From NCBI RefSeq assembly GCF_000746525.1, contig NZ_CP009048.1:1276501-1340500 (forward strand): DNA of 64,000 nucleotides, read 5' to 3'. The notes under the pieces are model-generated. The model did not search any database, had not been told where the DNA came from, and saw only the letters and a program-made list of their open reading frames with translations. This DNA comes from Pseudomonas alkylphenolica. GTDB lineage: Bacteria > Pseudomonadota > Gammaproteobacteria > Pseudomonadales > Pseudomonadaceae. The translations under genes and the position numbers were made by a program. This document shows positions 54,527-64,000 of the stretch, in pieces (the stretch's first letter is position 1; every line of letters starts with the position of its first letter).

Positions 54527-55414
54527 ATGAGCACTGCACGTCCTTCACTGGGGTTTGCCGGAATCGGTCTGATGGGATTGCCGATGTGTCGGCGCTTGTT
54601 GGCGGCGGGGTATCCGTTGACCGTCTGGAACCGTTCGCCGGACAAGTGTGCAGCGCTGGTCGAGGCGGGCGCGCGGCAGGTGGAGACCCCGGCCGAGCTG
54701 TGTCAGGCGGCTGATCTGGTGCTCTTGTGCCTGGCCGATACGGCGGTGGTGCGTGAGGTGGTGTTCGGTCCCGAAGGTGTGGCCAAGGGGGCCAAGGCCG
54801 GGCAGTTACTGGTGGATTTCTCCAGCCTGGAGCCGACCGCGACCCGGGAGATGGCCGCGGAACTGGCTGCGCTCAGTGGCATGAGCTGGCTCGATGCGCC
54901 GGTCTCAGGTGGCACGCCAGGGGCCGAGGCGGGCAGTCTGGCGATCATGGTCGGCGGAGATGCGCCAGACCTTGAACGCGTGCGCCCGGTGCTGTTGACC
55001 CTCGGCCAACGGGTTACCCATATGGGCCCGGTCGGGGCAGGGCAGGTAACCAAGGCCTGCAACCAGATGATCGTGGCCTGCAACGCTTTGGTGATTGCCG
55101 AGGTGGTGGCGCTCGCCGAGCAATCCGGCGTCGATGCCAGCCTTATTGCTGAAGCCCTGGCTGGTGGCTTTGCCGATTCCAGGCCGTTGCAGATTCTGGC
55201 ACCGCAAATGGCGCAGAGCTGCTTCGAACCGGTCAAATGGCATGTACGTACCTTGCTCAAGGATCTGGATACAGCAGTGAAATTCTCGCGCGAACAGGGT
55301 TCGGCAACGCCGCTCAGTGGCCTGGCCGCGCAGCTGATGCGCCTGCACGGAAGTCAGGGCTATCTGCAAAAAGATCCGGCGACATTGATCGATCTGTACC
55401 GGCGTAAGGATTGA
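54527..55414 (+). CDS. NAD(P)-dependent 3-hydroxyisobutyrate dehydrogenase-like oxidoreductase
   Basis: The 295-residue protein is of the beta-hydroxyacid dehydrogenase family: GFAGIGLMGLPMCRRL at the NAD(P) site, DAPVSGGTPGAEAG for substrate binding, and the catalytic lysine in GAGQVTKACNQM. Substrates of relatives include 3-hydroxyisobutyrate and tartronate semialdehyde. The start was set at MSTARPSLG. Its 3' end overlaps the convergent diguanylate cyclase gene by 101 bp. Confidence 0.85.
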   Translation: MSTARPSLGFAGIGLMGLPMCRRLLAAGYPLTVWNRSPDKCAALVEAGARQVETPAELCQAADLVLLCLADTAVVREVVFGPEGVAKGAKAGQLLVDFSSLEPTATREMAAELAALSGMSWLDAPVSGGTPGAEAGSLAIMVGGDAPDLERVRPVLLTLGQRVTHMGPVGAGQVTKACNQMIVACNALVIAEVVALAEQSGVDASLIAEALAGGFADSRPLQILAPQMAQSCFEPVKWHVRTLLKDLDTAVKFSREQGSATPLSGLAAQLMRLHGSQGYLQKDPATLIDLYRRKD

Positions 55415-57590
55415 AGCTGACCAGCGACGACTCATCGCGTTGATCAAGCTGACTGAGGATGGCGCGTAGCTCACCCAAGGGTACCGGGTGGCTGAGCAGA
55501 TAGCCCTGGGCAAAGTCGCAGCCCTGCTGGGCGAGGAACTGATACTGCTCGATGGATTCCACACCTTCGGTGATCACCTGCAGGTGCAGGGTATGGGCCA
55601 TGACGATGATTGCCTGGACAATCTCCATATCCTGTCGGCAGCGTGGCACATCCTGAATGAAGGAGCGATCAATCTTCAGGGTGTCCAGAGGCAGGCGCTT
55701 GAGATAGGCCAGCGATGAGTAGCCAGTGCCAAAGTCATCGATCGACAGCGAGACACCGAGGGCGCGAATGTCCTTGAGCAGGGCGATGGTGCTGTGAATG
55801 TTGCCCATCAGCGCGTTTTCGGTGACTTCCAGTTCCAGCTGACCGGCTGAAAGCCCGGCCTGCTGCAGGGCGTCCTCAACCTCTCTGACCAGTGTTTCAC
55901 GACCGAGGGTCAACGCCGAGCAATTGACCGTGACCTTCAATTGGCCATAACCATGACGATTAAGTTGCGCCAGGTCTTCACAAGCATGGCGTAGCACCCA
56001 CAGATCAAGGTCGGCGATCAGGCCGTTGGCTTCGGCAATGCCAATGAAACGCTCCGGGCTGAGCAAACCGTGCTGCGGATGTTGCCAGCGCACCAGGGCT
56101 TCAAGTTTGGCCACCTGACCGGTGTGCAGGTCGAAAATCGGCTGGTAGTGAATACGCAGGCCCCGCTCTTCGAGCAGGGCAATGCGCAGCTCTTCTTCCA
56201 GTTGCAGCTCCAGCGTGGCGCGGGTCTTGAGGCTGCTATTGAAGAAATTCAGGCTGTTACGTCCGCAGCCTTTGGACTGATACAGCGCCAGATCGGCATT
56301 CTTGAGCAGTTCATCACAGCTGCGGCCGTCGTCGGGGAAGACGCTGATACCAATGCTGGTGGTCATGACCATGCGCCGTCCGGCCAGGTCGATCGGCTCT
56401 TTCATTTTTTGCATGATGCGTTGGGCAAGGTGCCGGGCTTCTTCGCGGCTGCTCAAGGCAGTCAGGATGCAGAACTCGTCACCACCAAAGCGGGCCACTA
56501 CGTCCTGGCTACGGGTCGCCGCCTTGATGTAGCCGGCAATGACTTTGAGCAGCTCATCGCCGGCATCGTGACCAAGGCTGTCATTGATTCGTTTGAAATG
56601 GTCGATATCGAGGAACATCACCGCCAGCATGCCTTCATTGGTGGTCTGTTCGACCAGGCGCTCGGCAAACACCTGATTGAAGCCGCGCCGGTTGATCAGG
56701 TTGGTCAGGGCGTCGTAATGAGCGGCCTGCTGCAGCGACACCCGCGCCTGATCCAGCTGGCTGAGCAGGACATTGACCCGGCGCAGGTCGTGCTCCTTGC
56801 TTTGCAGTTTCTGGTCGGAGAGGGCGGCACTGATACTGCTGGCGCTGACCAGCAGGGTGATGAAGGCAATGGTCAGGCCCAGTTGCAGGTTGTTGTCGGC
56901 ACCTGGCAGGACCACCACCGCGTCGTTGGGGATAATCAGGGTCATGCCCGCCATACCGGTGAAGTGGGTGGCGAATATGCCGCCGGCCATCAGCAGGCTG
57001 GCCGCGTATTTGAGCAACAGATGAAGGGTGCCGCTGCCATAGCGAAAGTAGCGAGCCAGCAACAGGGCCAGCAGGCTGGTGATGATGGCAACTGCAATCG
57101 AGGCGGCGAACATGTCCGGACGATAGAATTGTTCGGCGTTGGAGCGCATCGCGGACATGCCGATGTAATGCATCGCAGCGATACCCAGGCCGATGCAGGT
57201 GGCGGCCTGGAGGAAATGGCGGACACGCAGGTCATTGCGGCCCAGGGTGTTCATCGCCAGCCAGCCGGCGAACAGCATGACGATCAACGACAAGCCTGTC
57301 AGGGCGAAGTCGTAGTGGAGCTCAATGGGCGCCTGGAAGGCCAGCATGCTGATGAAATGCAGGGCCCAGACACCACCGGCCAGGCAGCAGGCGCCGAGCA
57401 GACGCCATTGGCGCTGGGCCACGGGCTGCTCTACATGATTCAGGCGTTCAGCCATGCTCAAGGTGGCGAAGCTGCCTGCGCCAGCGACCAGAAAGGCAAG
57501 TACGACCAGGTAAGGGTTGTACTGGCACTCTAGAATGATCTGTCCGTTTGCCGGAAGATCGACGAGCATCTGTAGCCCCAGCCACTCCAT
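55314..57590 (-). CDS. MHYT-GGDEF-EAL cyclic-di-GMP protein
   Basis: The 758-residue protein has an N-terminal MHYT sensor of seven membrane segments with motifs LHFISM (78), MHYIGM (140) and THFTGM (208), which may sense oxygen, CO or NO through copper. A GGDEF domain follows (GGDEF at 369-373, inhibitory RxxD site at 360-363) and then an EAL domain (EAL at 497-499). Both catalytic motifs look intact. The C-terminal 33 residues are encoded antisense to the end of the oxidoreductase gene. Confidence 0.9.
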   Translation of the reverse strand: MEWLGLQMLVDLPANGQIILECQYNPYLVVLAFLVAGAGSFATLSMAERLNHVEQPVAQRQWRLLGACCLAGGVWALHFISMLAFQAPIELHYDFALTGLSLIVMLFAGWLAMNTLGRNDLRVRHFLQAATCIGLGIAAMHYIGMSAMRSNAEQFYRPDMFAASIAVAIITSLLALLLARYFRYGSGTLHLLLKYAASLLMAGGIFATHFTGMAGMTLIIPNDAVVVLPGADNNLQLGLTIAFITLLVSASSISAALSDQKLQSKEHDLRRVNVLLSQLDQARVSLQQAAHYDALTNLINRRGFNQVFAERLVEQTTNEGMLAVMFLDIDHFKRINDSLGHDAGDELLKVIAGYIKAATRSQDVVARFGGDEFCILTALSSREEARHLAQRIMQKMKEPIDLAGRRMVMTTSIGISVFPDDGRSCDELLKNADLALYQSKGCGRNSLNFFNSSLKTRATLELQLEEELRIALLEERGLRIHYQPIFDLHTGQVAKLEALVRWQHPQHGLLSPERFIGIAEANGLIADLDLWVLRHACEDLAQLNRHGYGQLKVTVNCSALTLGRETLVREVEDALQQAGLSAGQLELEVTENALMGNIHSTIALLKDIRALGVSLSIDDFGTGYSSLAYLKRLPLDTLKIDRSFIQDVPRCRQDMEIVQAIIVMAHTLHLQVITEGVESIEQYQFLAQQGCDFAQGYLLSHPVPLGELRAILSQLDQRDESSLVSFNPYAGTDRSMSPDLFADSPDFRAGASAARPGH

Positions 57591-57744
57591 AGCCTGCCTC
57601 TTTGTCGAGTTTTCACTCGTCCCCCAAAAGCCTGTCTGGAGACTGTTCTGCAGGAGTATAGGAAGAGGGCACTAACCCATGCGGATTAATGGCACTTTGA
57701 CTTCTACGATTTGGGTATTGGGGTAATAGCGGGGGGTTCTAAAG

Positions 57745-57812
57745 CATCGCGGGGCAAGCCCGCTCCCACCAGGATTACATCAATCATGGTGGGAGCGGGC
57801 TTGCCCCGCGAT
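57745..57812. repeat. Paired REP element
   Basis: Inverted copies of tcgcggggcaagcccgctcc lie downstream of rapA. Confidence 0.9.
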
Positions 57813-57826
57813 GAGATCGACTGGAT

Positions 57827-60673
57827 TTACCCGGCGACCAACACCCGGATCGCTTCCAGGCGCAGCGCAGCTTTATCCAGCATCGCCAGGCCTTGTTCAC
57901 GTTGCTTGCGCACCGCGTCGATCTCGCTGTCGCGCACGCTCGGGTTGACCGCTTGCAATGCGGTCAGGCGTGCCAGCTCTTCGTCGGTTTCCGCCGCCAG
58001 GCGACGCTGCGCTTCGGCAACACGTTCGGCGTGGCGCGGCATGATCTTGGCTTCACCACTGTTGATCCGTGGCGTCAGCACATCGCGCTGGGCCTGGATG
58101 AACTTGTTGGCGCTGGCCTTCGGCACGCTCTCGAGCTGGTCGTTGAGGGTTTCGAACGATACGCGCGAGGCCAGGTCGTTGCCGTTCGTGTCGAGCAGGC
58201 AGCGCAGTGCCGCCGGTGGCAGGTAACGGCCCAGTTGCAGGGCACGCGGAGCGACCACTTCGCTGACGTACAGCAGTTCGAGCAGCACGGTGCCGGGTTT
58301 GAGTGCCTTGTTCTTGATCAGCGCCACCGCGGTGTTGCCCATCGAACCGGACAGCACCAGGTCCATGCCGCCCTGGACCATCGGGTGCTCCCAGGTAATG
58401 AACTGCATGTCTTCGCGAGACAGCGCCTGGTTGCGGTCGTAGGTGATGGTGACACCTTCGTCGTCGCCCAGCGGGAAGCTGGCGTCGAGCATTTTTTCGC
58501 TCGGCTTGAGGATCAGGGCGTTTTCCGAGTGGTCTTCGCTGTCGATGCCGAAGGCGTCAAACAGGGTTTCCATGTAGATCGGCAGAGCGAACTGATCGTC
58601 TTGCTCAAGGATCGCCTCGACCAGGGCCTGACCTTCGCCAGCGCCACCGGAGTTGAGCTCCAGCAGGCGGTCGCGACCGCTATGCAGCTCGGCTTCCAGG
58701 CGCTCACGCTCGGCGCGGGCCTCATCGACCAGAACTTGCCATTCACCGTCGTCACCACTTTCGAGCAGTGGCAGCAGGCGTGGGCCGAACTGATGTTGCA
58801 GGGCGTTGCCGGTCGGGCAGGTGGCGAGGAAGGCGTTCAGTGCCTGGTCGTACCATTGGAACAGGCGCTCTTGCGGGCTGTTCTGCAGGTACGGTACATG
58901 CAGTTCGATGGTGTGCTTCTGGCCGATACGGTCGAGACGACCGATACGCTGCTCGAGCAGGTCAGGGTGGGCAGGCAGGTCGAACAGCACCAGGTGATGG
59001 GCGAACTGGAAGTTGCGGCCTTCACTGCCGATTTCCGAGCAGATCAGCACTTGCGCGCCGAATTCTTCGTCAGCGAAGTAGGCGGCGGCACGGTCACGTT
59101 CGAGGATGCTCATGCCTTCATGGAACACCGTGGCCGGAATCCCGGAACGTACGCGCAGGGCGTCTTCCAGGTCCATGGCGGTTTCGGCGTGGGCGCAGAT
59201 CACCAGAACCTTGACCCGCTTGAGCATCTTCAGGGTGTCGATCAGCCAGTCGACCCGAGGGTCGAAGCGCCACCAGCGTTCTTCTTCGTCAGTGTCGCCC
59301 TGAGACTGGAACGCCACCTCAGGGTACAGTTCGGCGTGTTCGCCAACCGGCAGCTCCATGTATTGATCGGGGCTTGGCAGCGGATAAGGGTGCAGATTGC
59401 GTTCCGGAAAGCCCTGAACGGCGGCACGGGTGTTGCGGAACAGTACGCGGCCGGTACCGTGGCGATCGAGCAGCTCGCGAATCAAGCGCGCGCTGGCCTG
59501 GGTGTCGCCGTCGTTGACCGCGGCGAGCAGGGCTTCGCCTTCGGCACCGAGGAAGCCTTCGATGGTGGCGTGGGCTTTGGCCGACAGGCGACCTTCGTCC
59601 AGCAGCTCCTGTACCGCTTCGGCGACCGGGCGATAGTGCTCGCTTTCGGCACGGAAGGCCGCCAGGTCATGGAAACGGTTCGGATCGAGCAGGCGCAGGC
59701 GCGCGAAGTGGCTGTCCTGGCCCAGTTGCTCAGGGGTTGCGGTCAGCAGCAGGACACCAGGAATGACCTGGGCCAGTTGCTCGACCAGACCATACTCAGG
59801 GCTGACCTGCTCTTCATGCCAGACCAGGTGATGGGCTTCGTCGACTACCAGCAAGTCCCAGCCGGCGGCGAACAGTGCGTCCTGGGCTTTTTCGTCTTCG
59901 GTCAGCCATTCCAGGGCGACCAGCGCCAACTGGGCATCTTCAAACGGGTTGCTGGCGTCGCTTTCGATAAAGCGCTCGGCGTCGAACAGCGCTACCTGCA
60001 GGTTGAAGCGGCGGCGCATCTCTACCAGCCACTGGTGCTGCAGGTTCTCCGGCACCAGGATCAGCACACGGCTGGCACGGCCCGAGAGCAACTGGCGGTG
60101 GATCACCAGGCCGGCCTCGATGGTCTTGCCCAGGCCCACTTCATCGGCCAGCAGCACCCGTGGGGCAATACGGTCGGCGACTTCGCGGGCGATATGCAGC
60201 TGGTGGGCGATAGGTTGGGCGCGGGTGCCGCCCAGGCCCCACAGCGCGGATTGCAACTGGCGGCTGGTGTGTTCCAGGGTGTTGTAGCGCAGCGAGAACC
60301 ACGGCAACGGGTCGATCTGTCCGGCGAACAGGCGGTCGCTGGCCAAGCGGAACTGGATGAAGTTCGACAGTTGGGTTTCCGGCAGCGTGCAGGCCTGGTT
60401 CTGCCCGTCGAGCCCGTGGTAAACCAGCAGGCCGTCGACGTCATCGACCTCGCGAACGGTCAGTTTCCAGCCTTCGAAGTGGGTGATCTGGTCACCGGGC
60501 GAGAAGCGCACCCGGGTCAGGGGCGCATTGCGCAGGGAGTACTGGCGGGTGTCGCCAGTGGCCGGGTAGAGCACGGTCAACAAGCGGCCGTCCTGTGCCA
60601 GAACGGTCCCCAGACCTAGCTCGGCTTCGCTGTCGCTGATCCAGCGTTGCCCCGGTTGATACTGCTGCGCCAT
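57827..60673 (-). CDS. rapA: RNA polymerase-associated ATPase RapA (HepA)
   Basis: The 948-residue Swi2/Snf2-family protein recycles RNA polymerase. It has N-terminal RNAP-binding Tudor-like domains, Walker A ([14 protein letters not shown]), DEAH box ([10 protein letters not shown]), the helicase motif [20 protein letters not shown] and the C-terminal regulatory region. The start was set at [11 protein letters not shown]. Length is typical. A long antisense open frame covers it and is a shadow. Confidence 0.97.
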   Translation of the reverse strand: MAQQYQPGQRWISDSEAELGLGTVLAQDGRLLTVLYPATGDTRQYSLRNAPLTRVRFSPGDQITHFEGWKLTVREVDDVDGLLVYHGLDGQNQACTLPETQLSNFIQFRLASDRLFAGQIDPLPWFSLRYNTLEHTSRQLQSALWGLGGTRAQPIAHQLHIAREVADRIAPRVLLADEVGLGKTIEAGLVIHRQLLSGRASRVLILVPENLQHQWLVEMRRRFNLQVALFDAERFIESDASNPFEDAQLALVALEWLTEDEKAQDALFAAGWDLLVVDEAHHLVWHEEQVSPEYGLVEQLAQVIPGVLLLTATPEQLGQDSHFARLRLLDPNRFHDLAAFRAESEHYRPVAEAVQELLDEGRLSAKAHATIEGFLGAEGEALLAAVNDGDTQASARLIRELLDRHGTGRVLFRNTRAAVQGFPERNLHPYPLPSPDQYMELPVGEHAELYPEVAFQSQGDTDEEERWWRFDPRVDWLIDTLKMLKRVKVLVICAHAETAMDLEDALRVRSGIPATVFHEGMSILERDRAAAYFADEEFGAQVLICSEIGSEGRNFQFAHHLVLFDLPAHPDLLEQRIGRLDRIGQKHTIELHVPYLQNSPQERLFQWYDQALNAFLATCPTGNALQHQFGPRLLPLLESGDDGEWQVLVDEARAERERLEAELHSGRDRLLELNSGGAGEGQALVEAILEQDDQFALPIYMETLFDAFGIDSEDHSENALILKPSEKMLDASFPLGDDEGVTITYDRNQALSREDMQFITWEHPMVQGGMDLVLSGSMGNTAVALIKNKALKPGTVLLELLYVSEVVAPRALQLGRYLPPAALRCLLDTNGNDLASRVSFETLNDQLESVPKASANKFIQAQRDVLTPRINSGEAKIMPRHAERVAEAQRRLAAETDEELARLTALQAVNPSVRDSEIDAVRKQREQGLAMLDKAALRLEAIRVLVAG

Positions 60674-60874
60674 ACTGCCTGACTCCCGCTTTGAAAAGCC
60701 GACTATCTTAACGGATAGGACTGTGCAGACCAAAGAGTCTAGCAATATCAGCGACAAAAACCGCTGCAGCTATACTTCGAGCCAGTGCTTGCTGTAATCA
60801 GCCCCTCATATTCTTGCTTGTTGGCTCAAGGCCTCTGTTGGCTAGCCGACACAGTGGCGACAGGAGATCTGCCC

Positions 60875-61204
60875 ATGCTGCCGCCCATCATTCCGCTTAG
60901 TGCTGCACCCGTGACATCGCAACTGGACCCGGTCAAGCCGACCCCCGACATCAAGCCGGTGGTGCCTGCGCAGCCAACGTCCAGTGAAGGGGCGATCGAC
61001 CTGAAACACCGCGACCCGGAAAAGTCGGCGCTGTTGCTGCGTGAAGAGCAGCGACGCCACCAGGGCCGACGCCAGTCGGCCAGAGACGACGAGCTCTACC
61101 AGCCGTTGCCGGGAGATGAAGTCAACGCTGACAACACCGTGCCCGTTGCGCCACTGATGGGTGAACAGTCGCGTCAGGGGCTGTTGGTGGATATCGAAGT
61201 CTGA
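60875..61204 (+). CDS. Small Pro-rich protein of unknown function
   Basis: The 109-residue product is rich in Pro, Gln and charged residues and probably disordered. The start was set at MLPPIIPLS, preceded by AGGAG; an upstream start 90 bp earlier has no ribosome binding site. It is divergent from rapA. Confidence 0.6.
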   Translation: MLPPIIPLSAAPVTSQLDPVKPTPDIKPVVPAQPTSSEGAIDLKHRDPEKSALLLREEQRRHQGRRQSARDDELYQPLPGDEVNADNTVPVAPLMGEQSRQGLLVDIEV

Positions 61205-61283
61205 GCGTGCAGTGCTGTCACTGGTCAGCGCAGGCAACAGCCTTCATTATGAACGGATCGCAGTCCGCTTCCTGAGTCAGACC

Positions 61284-61445
61284 ATGAGCCAAGATGACAA
61301 CCTGATCGACCTCGGTGCCGAACGCGCCCGGCGGGTCCACGACCTCAATGAAAAACGCCTGAACGAAGTACGCCAGGCGTTTGAACAGGCCATGCCGCTG
61401 GGCAAGGCCAAGAAAAAGCCCAAGGGCAAACCCAAGAAGCGTTGA
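61284..61445 (+). CDS. Small basic-tailed protein of unknown function
   Basis: The 53-residue product begins MSQDDNLIDLGAERARRVHD and ends in a Lys-rich tail (KKKPKGKPKKR). The helical, basic sequence suggests nucleic acid or ribosome binding. Found in many pseudomonads as far as I recall; function unknown. Confidence 0.65.
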   Translation: MSQDDNLIDLGAERARRVHDLNEKRLNEVRQAFEQAMPLGKAKKKPKGKPKKR

Positions 61446-61579
61446 AAACTTGATGCAGGTCAAGCCTGCACCCGCCTTGCGCGCCCGGTTCCGGGCGCTA
61501 TTGACCTCGGTCAATTTCCTTTCGCCATCCATTGGTTACCTTGAGCCCATCAGACAGGTGCAGGCAAATGGAGGCCGAC

Positions 61580-61696
61580 ATGTTCTTCGATAATGTGGTT
61601 ATCGCTGGAGTCATTACAGTCGGCCTGATGCTGCTGTTCTTTGTCGGATTCGGAATTTTCATCTGGAAGGACTCGAACAAGCGCAAACAGCGCTGA
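61580..61696 (+). CDS. ccoM: CcoM-like single-helix subunit of cbb3 oxidase
   Basis: The 38-residue peptide MFFDNVVIAGVITVGLMLLF... has one membrane helix, a FIWKD motif at its end and a basic tail. This matches what I recall of CcoM, the small subunit found in the P. stutzeri cbb3-type cytochrome oxidase. The ATG at 61580 has GGAGG 5 nt upstream; an ATG 12 nt earlier has none. The gene stands alone, far from any cco operon in the window. Confidence 0.55.
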   Translation: MFFDNVVIAGVITVGLMLLFFVGFGIFIWKDSNKRKQR

Positions 61697-61727
61697 TTCT
61701 TCCGGTACACGAGCACGCAAGGCATTT

Positions 61728-61754
61728 AGGGCGACTTCGGTCGCCCCTTTTTTT
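61728..61754 (+). terminator. Intrinsic terminator after the CcoM-like gene
   Basis: The stem gggcgac/gtcgccc with a ttcg loop is followed by seven T residues. Confidence 0.9.
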
Positions 61755-61787
61755 GTCCGCAAGAAACCTTTCCGCTGCACTGGACTT

Positions 61788-61809
61788 TTATTAGTTAGCT
61801 AGCTAATAA
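61788..61809. promoter_or_regulatory. Palindromic operator upstream of the FUSC gene
   Basis: A 22-bp dyad with half site ttattag and inner tagcta is broken at only one base pair. It lies 66 bp before the FUSC start. The form fits a MarR-family operator, but no marR gene is seen nearby in the window. Confidence 0.55.
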
Positions 61810-61874
61810 TCTGTTCCTGATTCTTTCACCTCATCCTGTCTATCGTTACAACACAGTCAGCCAAGGTTCGTCCC

Positions 61875-63863
61875 GTGCCCATCACTTTGCAGGCCCTGTT
61901 GGCGCCGAACAAACTCGCCGTGCAATTTGCCATCAAGACTTTGCTGGGCGGTGGCCTGGCCTTGTGGCTGGCACTGCGCTGGGGGCTGGAGCAACCGGCC
62001 TGGGCACTGATGACGGCCTTTATCGTTGCCCAGCCCTTGTCGGGCATGGTTTTGCAAAAAGGCCTGGCGCGGCTGTTCGGGACCCTGGTCGGCACGGCCA
62101 TGTCAGTGCTGTTCATGGGGCTGTTTGCACAGACGCCCTGGTTGTTCCTGTTGGCTTTGGCGCTGTGGCTGGCCTTGTGCACCGCTGGCTCGACCATGCT
62201 GCGCAGCGCCTGGGCTTATTCGTTCGTGTTGGCCGGTTACACCGTAGCGATCATCGCCTTGCCGGCGATCAATCATCCGCTGGCGGTGTTCGACCAGGCC
62301 GTGGCGCGCTGTACCGAGATCTGCCTGGGGATTATCTGCGCCACGGTGACCAGCGCCTTGCTCTGGCCCATGCGCGTTGAACAACAGCTAGGGGGGCAGG
62401 CGCGCCAGGCATGGCTCAGTGGTTTACAGGCGGCCAGCGCGACCCTGACCGGTGAAGCTCAGGCGCGCAAGGGCTTGCTGGAAATTCTCGGGCGCATCGT
62501 TGCCGTCGACGCCCAGCGTGAACATGCCTGGTTCGAAGGGCGTCTTGGCCGAGAGCGTGCCAGGGCAATCCGCGGATTGAGTCAGAAATTGCTGATTCTC
62601 CTGCGCATCGCCCGCTCGGTGCGGCGGCAGTGGCAACAGCTGGATGAAGCCCAGGCGCTACATCTGCAACCTTGGCTTGATGAGGTGCATGATGCCCTGG
62701 CCGCACCCGATCAGGCCGGCCTGTCACGCCTGCGTCAACGGGTCTGGGATGCGGCGCACGATGACAGTATCAGCTCGGCCGAACATTATTGTCTGGCACG
62801 CCTGACCTTGCTGCTGGACAACGCCATGGCCGCGACCCTGGCTCTACGCGCGGTGGAGGAGGGCAAGGCACCCGCGGATGTCCCCGACAGCCTGGCCGCG
62901 CATCGTGATCTGCCGCTGGCACTGTTGTTCGGTTCGCGCAGTGCCCTGGCTTTTTTGGCCATGGCCGGTTTCTGGCTGGCCACCGCCTGGACCGCGGCTC
63001 CTGGCGGCCTGGTGCTGACCTGTGTGGTCTGCAGCCTGTTTGCCAGCCGTGAGAACGGCGCGCAGATCGGTATGAGCTTTCTGCGTGGGATTCTGCTGGC
63101 CATGCCCGTGGCGTTTGTGGTCGGGCAGATCCTGCTGCCGCAGTGGAGCGGCTTTCCCATGCTGTGCATGGCCATGGGCGTGCCGTTGTTCTTTGGCGCA
63201 TTGGGCATGGCCAACCCGCGTATTGGGGCGACCGCCACGTCCTACTGCCTGCATTTCATCGTCCTGGTAGCGCCACTCAATGCCATGAGCTTTGAGGTTG
63301 CGACCTTTCTCAACAGTGCCCAGGCCATGCTGATCGGCGTGGGGGCGGCGGTGCTGGCGTTCAAACTGTTGGTGCTGCGTAATCCGGCCTGGCACGGACG
63401 CCGCCTGCGCGCCGCGACCCAGAACGACCTGGTGCGCTTGACCCGCCGTGAGCTGCGCGGTGCCGATACCTGGTTCGGTGGGCGTATGGCCGACCGTTTG
63501 TTGCAGCTGGCGCGGCATTACTCGGCATTGACCGAGCAGGAGCGCGGCCGTTGGGATGATGGCGTACATGGCCTGGATATCGGCGATGAGCTGTTGCACC
63601 TGCGCCACTGCCTGGCTGTTGCCCGCGCGCCGCTGGCAGGCGCCGACCGCGAGTATCTGCAGCAACTGGAAGCGGTGCTGGCACGAGGCCCGGCGCCGGG
63701 AAGAGGCCAGCGCCTGAATGCCGCCAGTGCCGCGTTCATCGAGGTCCTGCAACGCCAGCCTCCCAGCGATCCGATACGCCTGGCGGTGGGGGCGGTGTTG
63801 CAGTTGCAGCGCAGTTGGGGCAAATGGTGCCGTCGACAGGAGGAAATTCATGGGGTTGCGTGA
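61875..63863 (+). CDS. FUSC/AaeB-family aromatic acid exporter
   Basis: The 662-residue inner-membrane protein has two blocks of about six membrane segments each (about 15-165 and 350-510) with cytoplasmic domains after each, the layout of AaeB/FusC transporters that export aromatic carboxylic acids or fusaric acid. It starts with GTG. It overlaps the DUF1656 gene by 14 bp; an HlyD-type adaptor would be expected beyond the window edge. Confidence 0.9.
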   Translation: MPITLQALLAPNKLAVQFAIKTLLGGGLALWLALRWGLEQPAWALMTAFIVAQPLSGMVLQKGLARLFGTLVGTAMSVLFMGLFAQTPWLFLLALALWLALCTAGSTMLRSAWAYSFVLAGYTVAIIALPAINHPLAVFDQAVARCTEICLGIICATVTSALLWPMRVEQQLGGQARQAWLSGLQAASATLTGEAQARKGLLEILGRIVAVDAQREHAWFEGRLGRERARAIRGLSQKLLILLRIARSVRRQWQQLDEAQALHLQPWLDEVHDALAAPDQAGLSRLRQRVWDAAHDDSISSAEHYCLARLTLLLDNAMAATLALRAVEEGKAPADVPDSLAAHRDLPLALLFGSRSALAFLAMAGFWLATAWTAAPGGLVLTCVVCSLFASRENGAQIGMSFLRGILLAMPVAFVVGQILLPQWSGFPMLCMAMGVPLFFGALGMANPRIGATATSYCLHFIVLVAPLNAMSFEVATFLNSAQAMLIGVGAAVLAFKLLVLRNPAWHGRRLRAATQNDLVRLTRRELRGADTWFGGRMADRLLQLARHYSALTEQERGRWDDGVHGLDIGDELLHLRHCLAVARAPLAGADREYLQQLEAVLARGPAPGRGQRLNAASAAFIEVLQRQPPSDPIRLAVGAVLQLQRSWGKWCRRQEEIHGVA

Positions 63864-64000
63864 GTGGGCGCTGGGTGGTGTGTTGCTCAGCCCGTTTTTG
63901 ATTTACGTGGTGTTGGCCCTGGTGCTGACCGCGGCCGTGCGCCTGCTGCTGCGCCTGACCCCGTTGGGGCGTTGGGTCTGGCATGAGGCGTTGTTCGATT
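63850..64000 (+). CDS. DUF1656 (AaeX-like) membrane protein, partial
   Basis: The visible 50 residues (MGLREWALGGVLLSPFLIYV...) contain a membrane helix and match the small DUF1656 proteins found between FUSC and HlyD genes in aromatic acid efflux operons. The gene runs off the right edge. AGGAAA precedes the ATG. Confidence 0.85.
   Translation, partial: MGLREWALGGVLLSPFLIYVVLALVLTAAVRLLLRLTPLGRWVWHEALFD

Noticed and set aside
57893..60619. A 908-codon open frame antisense to rapA
   Set aside because: RapA matches its family along its length; the antisense frame is a by-product of GC-rich codon bias and has no recognisable domain.

Overview
The window looks like a chromosomal segment of a Pseudomonas of the P. 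putida / P. fluorescens lineage. The reasons are the order aotJQMO-aotP and a complete branched-chain amino acid uptake operon (braCDEFG type), Pseudomonas-typical dinG, pdxH, nhaA and rapA genes, high GC with strong codon bias, and six paired copies of the roughly 25-bp REP element typical of P. putida-like genomes. No rRNA, tRNA or CRISPR array was seen.

Layout. Positions 1-3527 hold most of an arginine/ornithine uptake operon on the minus strand. Positions 3726-9196 hold a five-haem cytochrome fusion, a lipoprotein of the penicillin acylase family, a His-rich SEC-C protein and a LEA-type lipoprotein. Positions 9227-27006 are a double integration hot spot. Positions 27618-46198 are ordinary chromosome: OmpA-type lipoproteins, a collagen-like secreted protein, CopD-like protein, DinG, an agarase-like hydrolase, an esterase, PdxH, NhaA, a cysteine-lyase-like enzyme, an FAD oxidoreductase, and an SDR with a divergent LysR regulator. 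Positions 46337-51335 are the branched-chain amino acid transporter. Positions 51657-64000 carry a tubulin-like protein, a MHYT-GGDEF-EAL protein, RapA, a tiny CcoM-like membrane peptide and the start of a FUSC/DUF1656 efflux operon.

The hot spot is the most informative part. The ancestral order, read on the minus strand, appears to have been methyltransferase-like gene, then ychJ, then the LEA lipoprotein, with gaps of only 4-5 nt. Two unrelated integrative elements have opened it on either side of ychJ. Element A (about 11 kb, 9227-20266) encodes a large serine recombinase and has swapped the 3' end of ychJ; the displaced original 3' end is still readable 11 kb away at 9203-9240. Element B (about 6.3 kb, 20715-27006) encodes a tyrosine recombinase and has swapped the 3' end of the methyltransferase-like gene; the displaced end is readable at 20713-20757, and arm-type repeats (TGGTGACA) lie at both ends.

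Element A also contains a small serine recombinase, an XRE regulator with a clear operator, several unknown genes, and a 2.6-kb IS21-family insertion sequence. Element B carries an overlapping pair, a nucleotidyltransferase-like gene plus a DUF262/GmrS-like gene, that is a good candidate for an uncharacterised anti-phage system. Its other half has a KilA-N gene, several tiny proteins with strong ribosome binding sites (two with zinc-ribbon cysteines), and two sequences closely resembling promoters of T7-like (T3/gh-1) phage RNA polymerases. Element B may therefore be a remnant or satellite of a T7-like phage.
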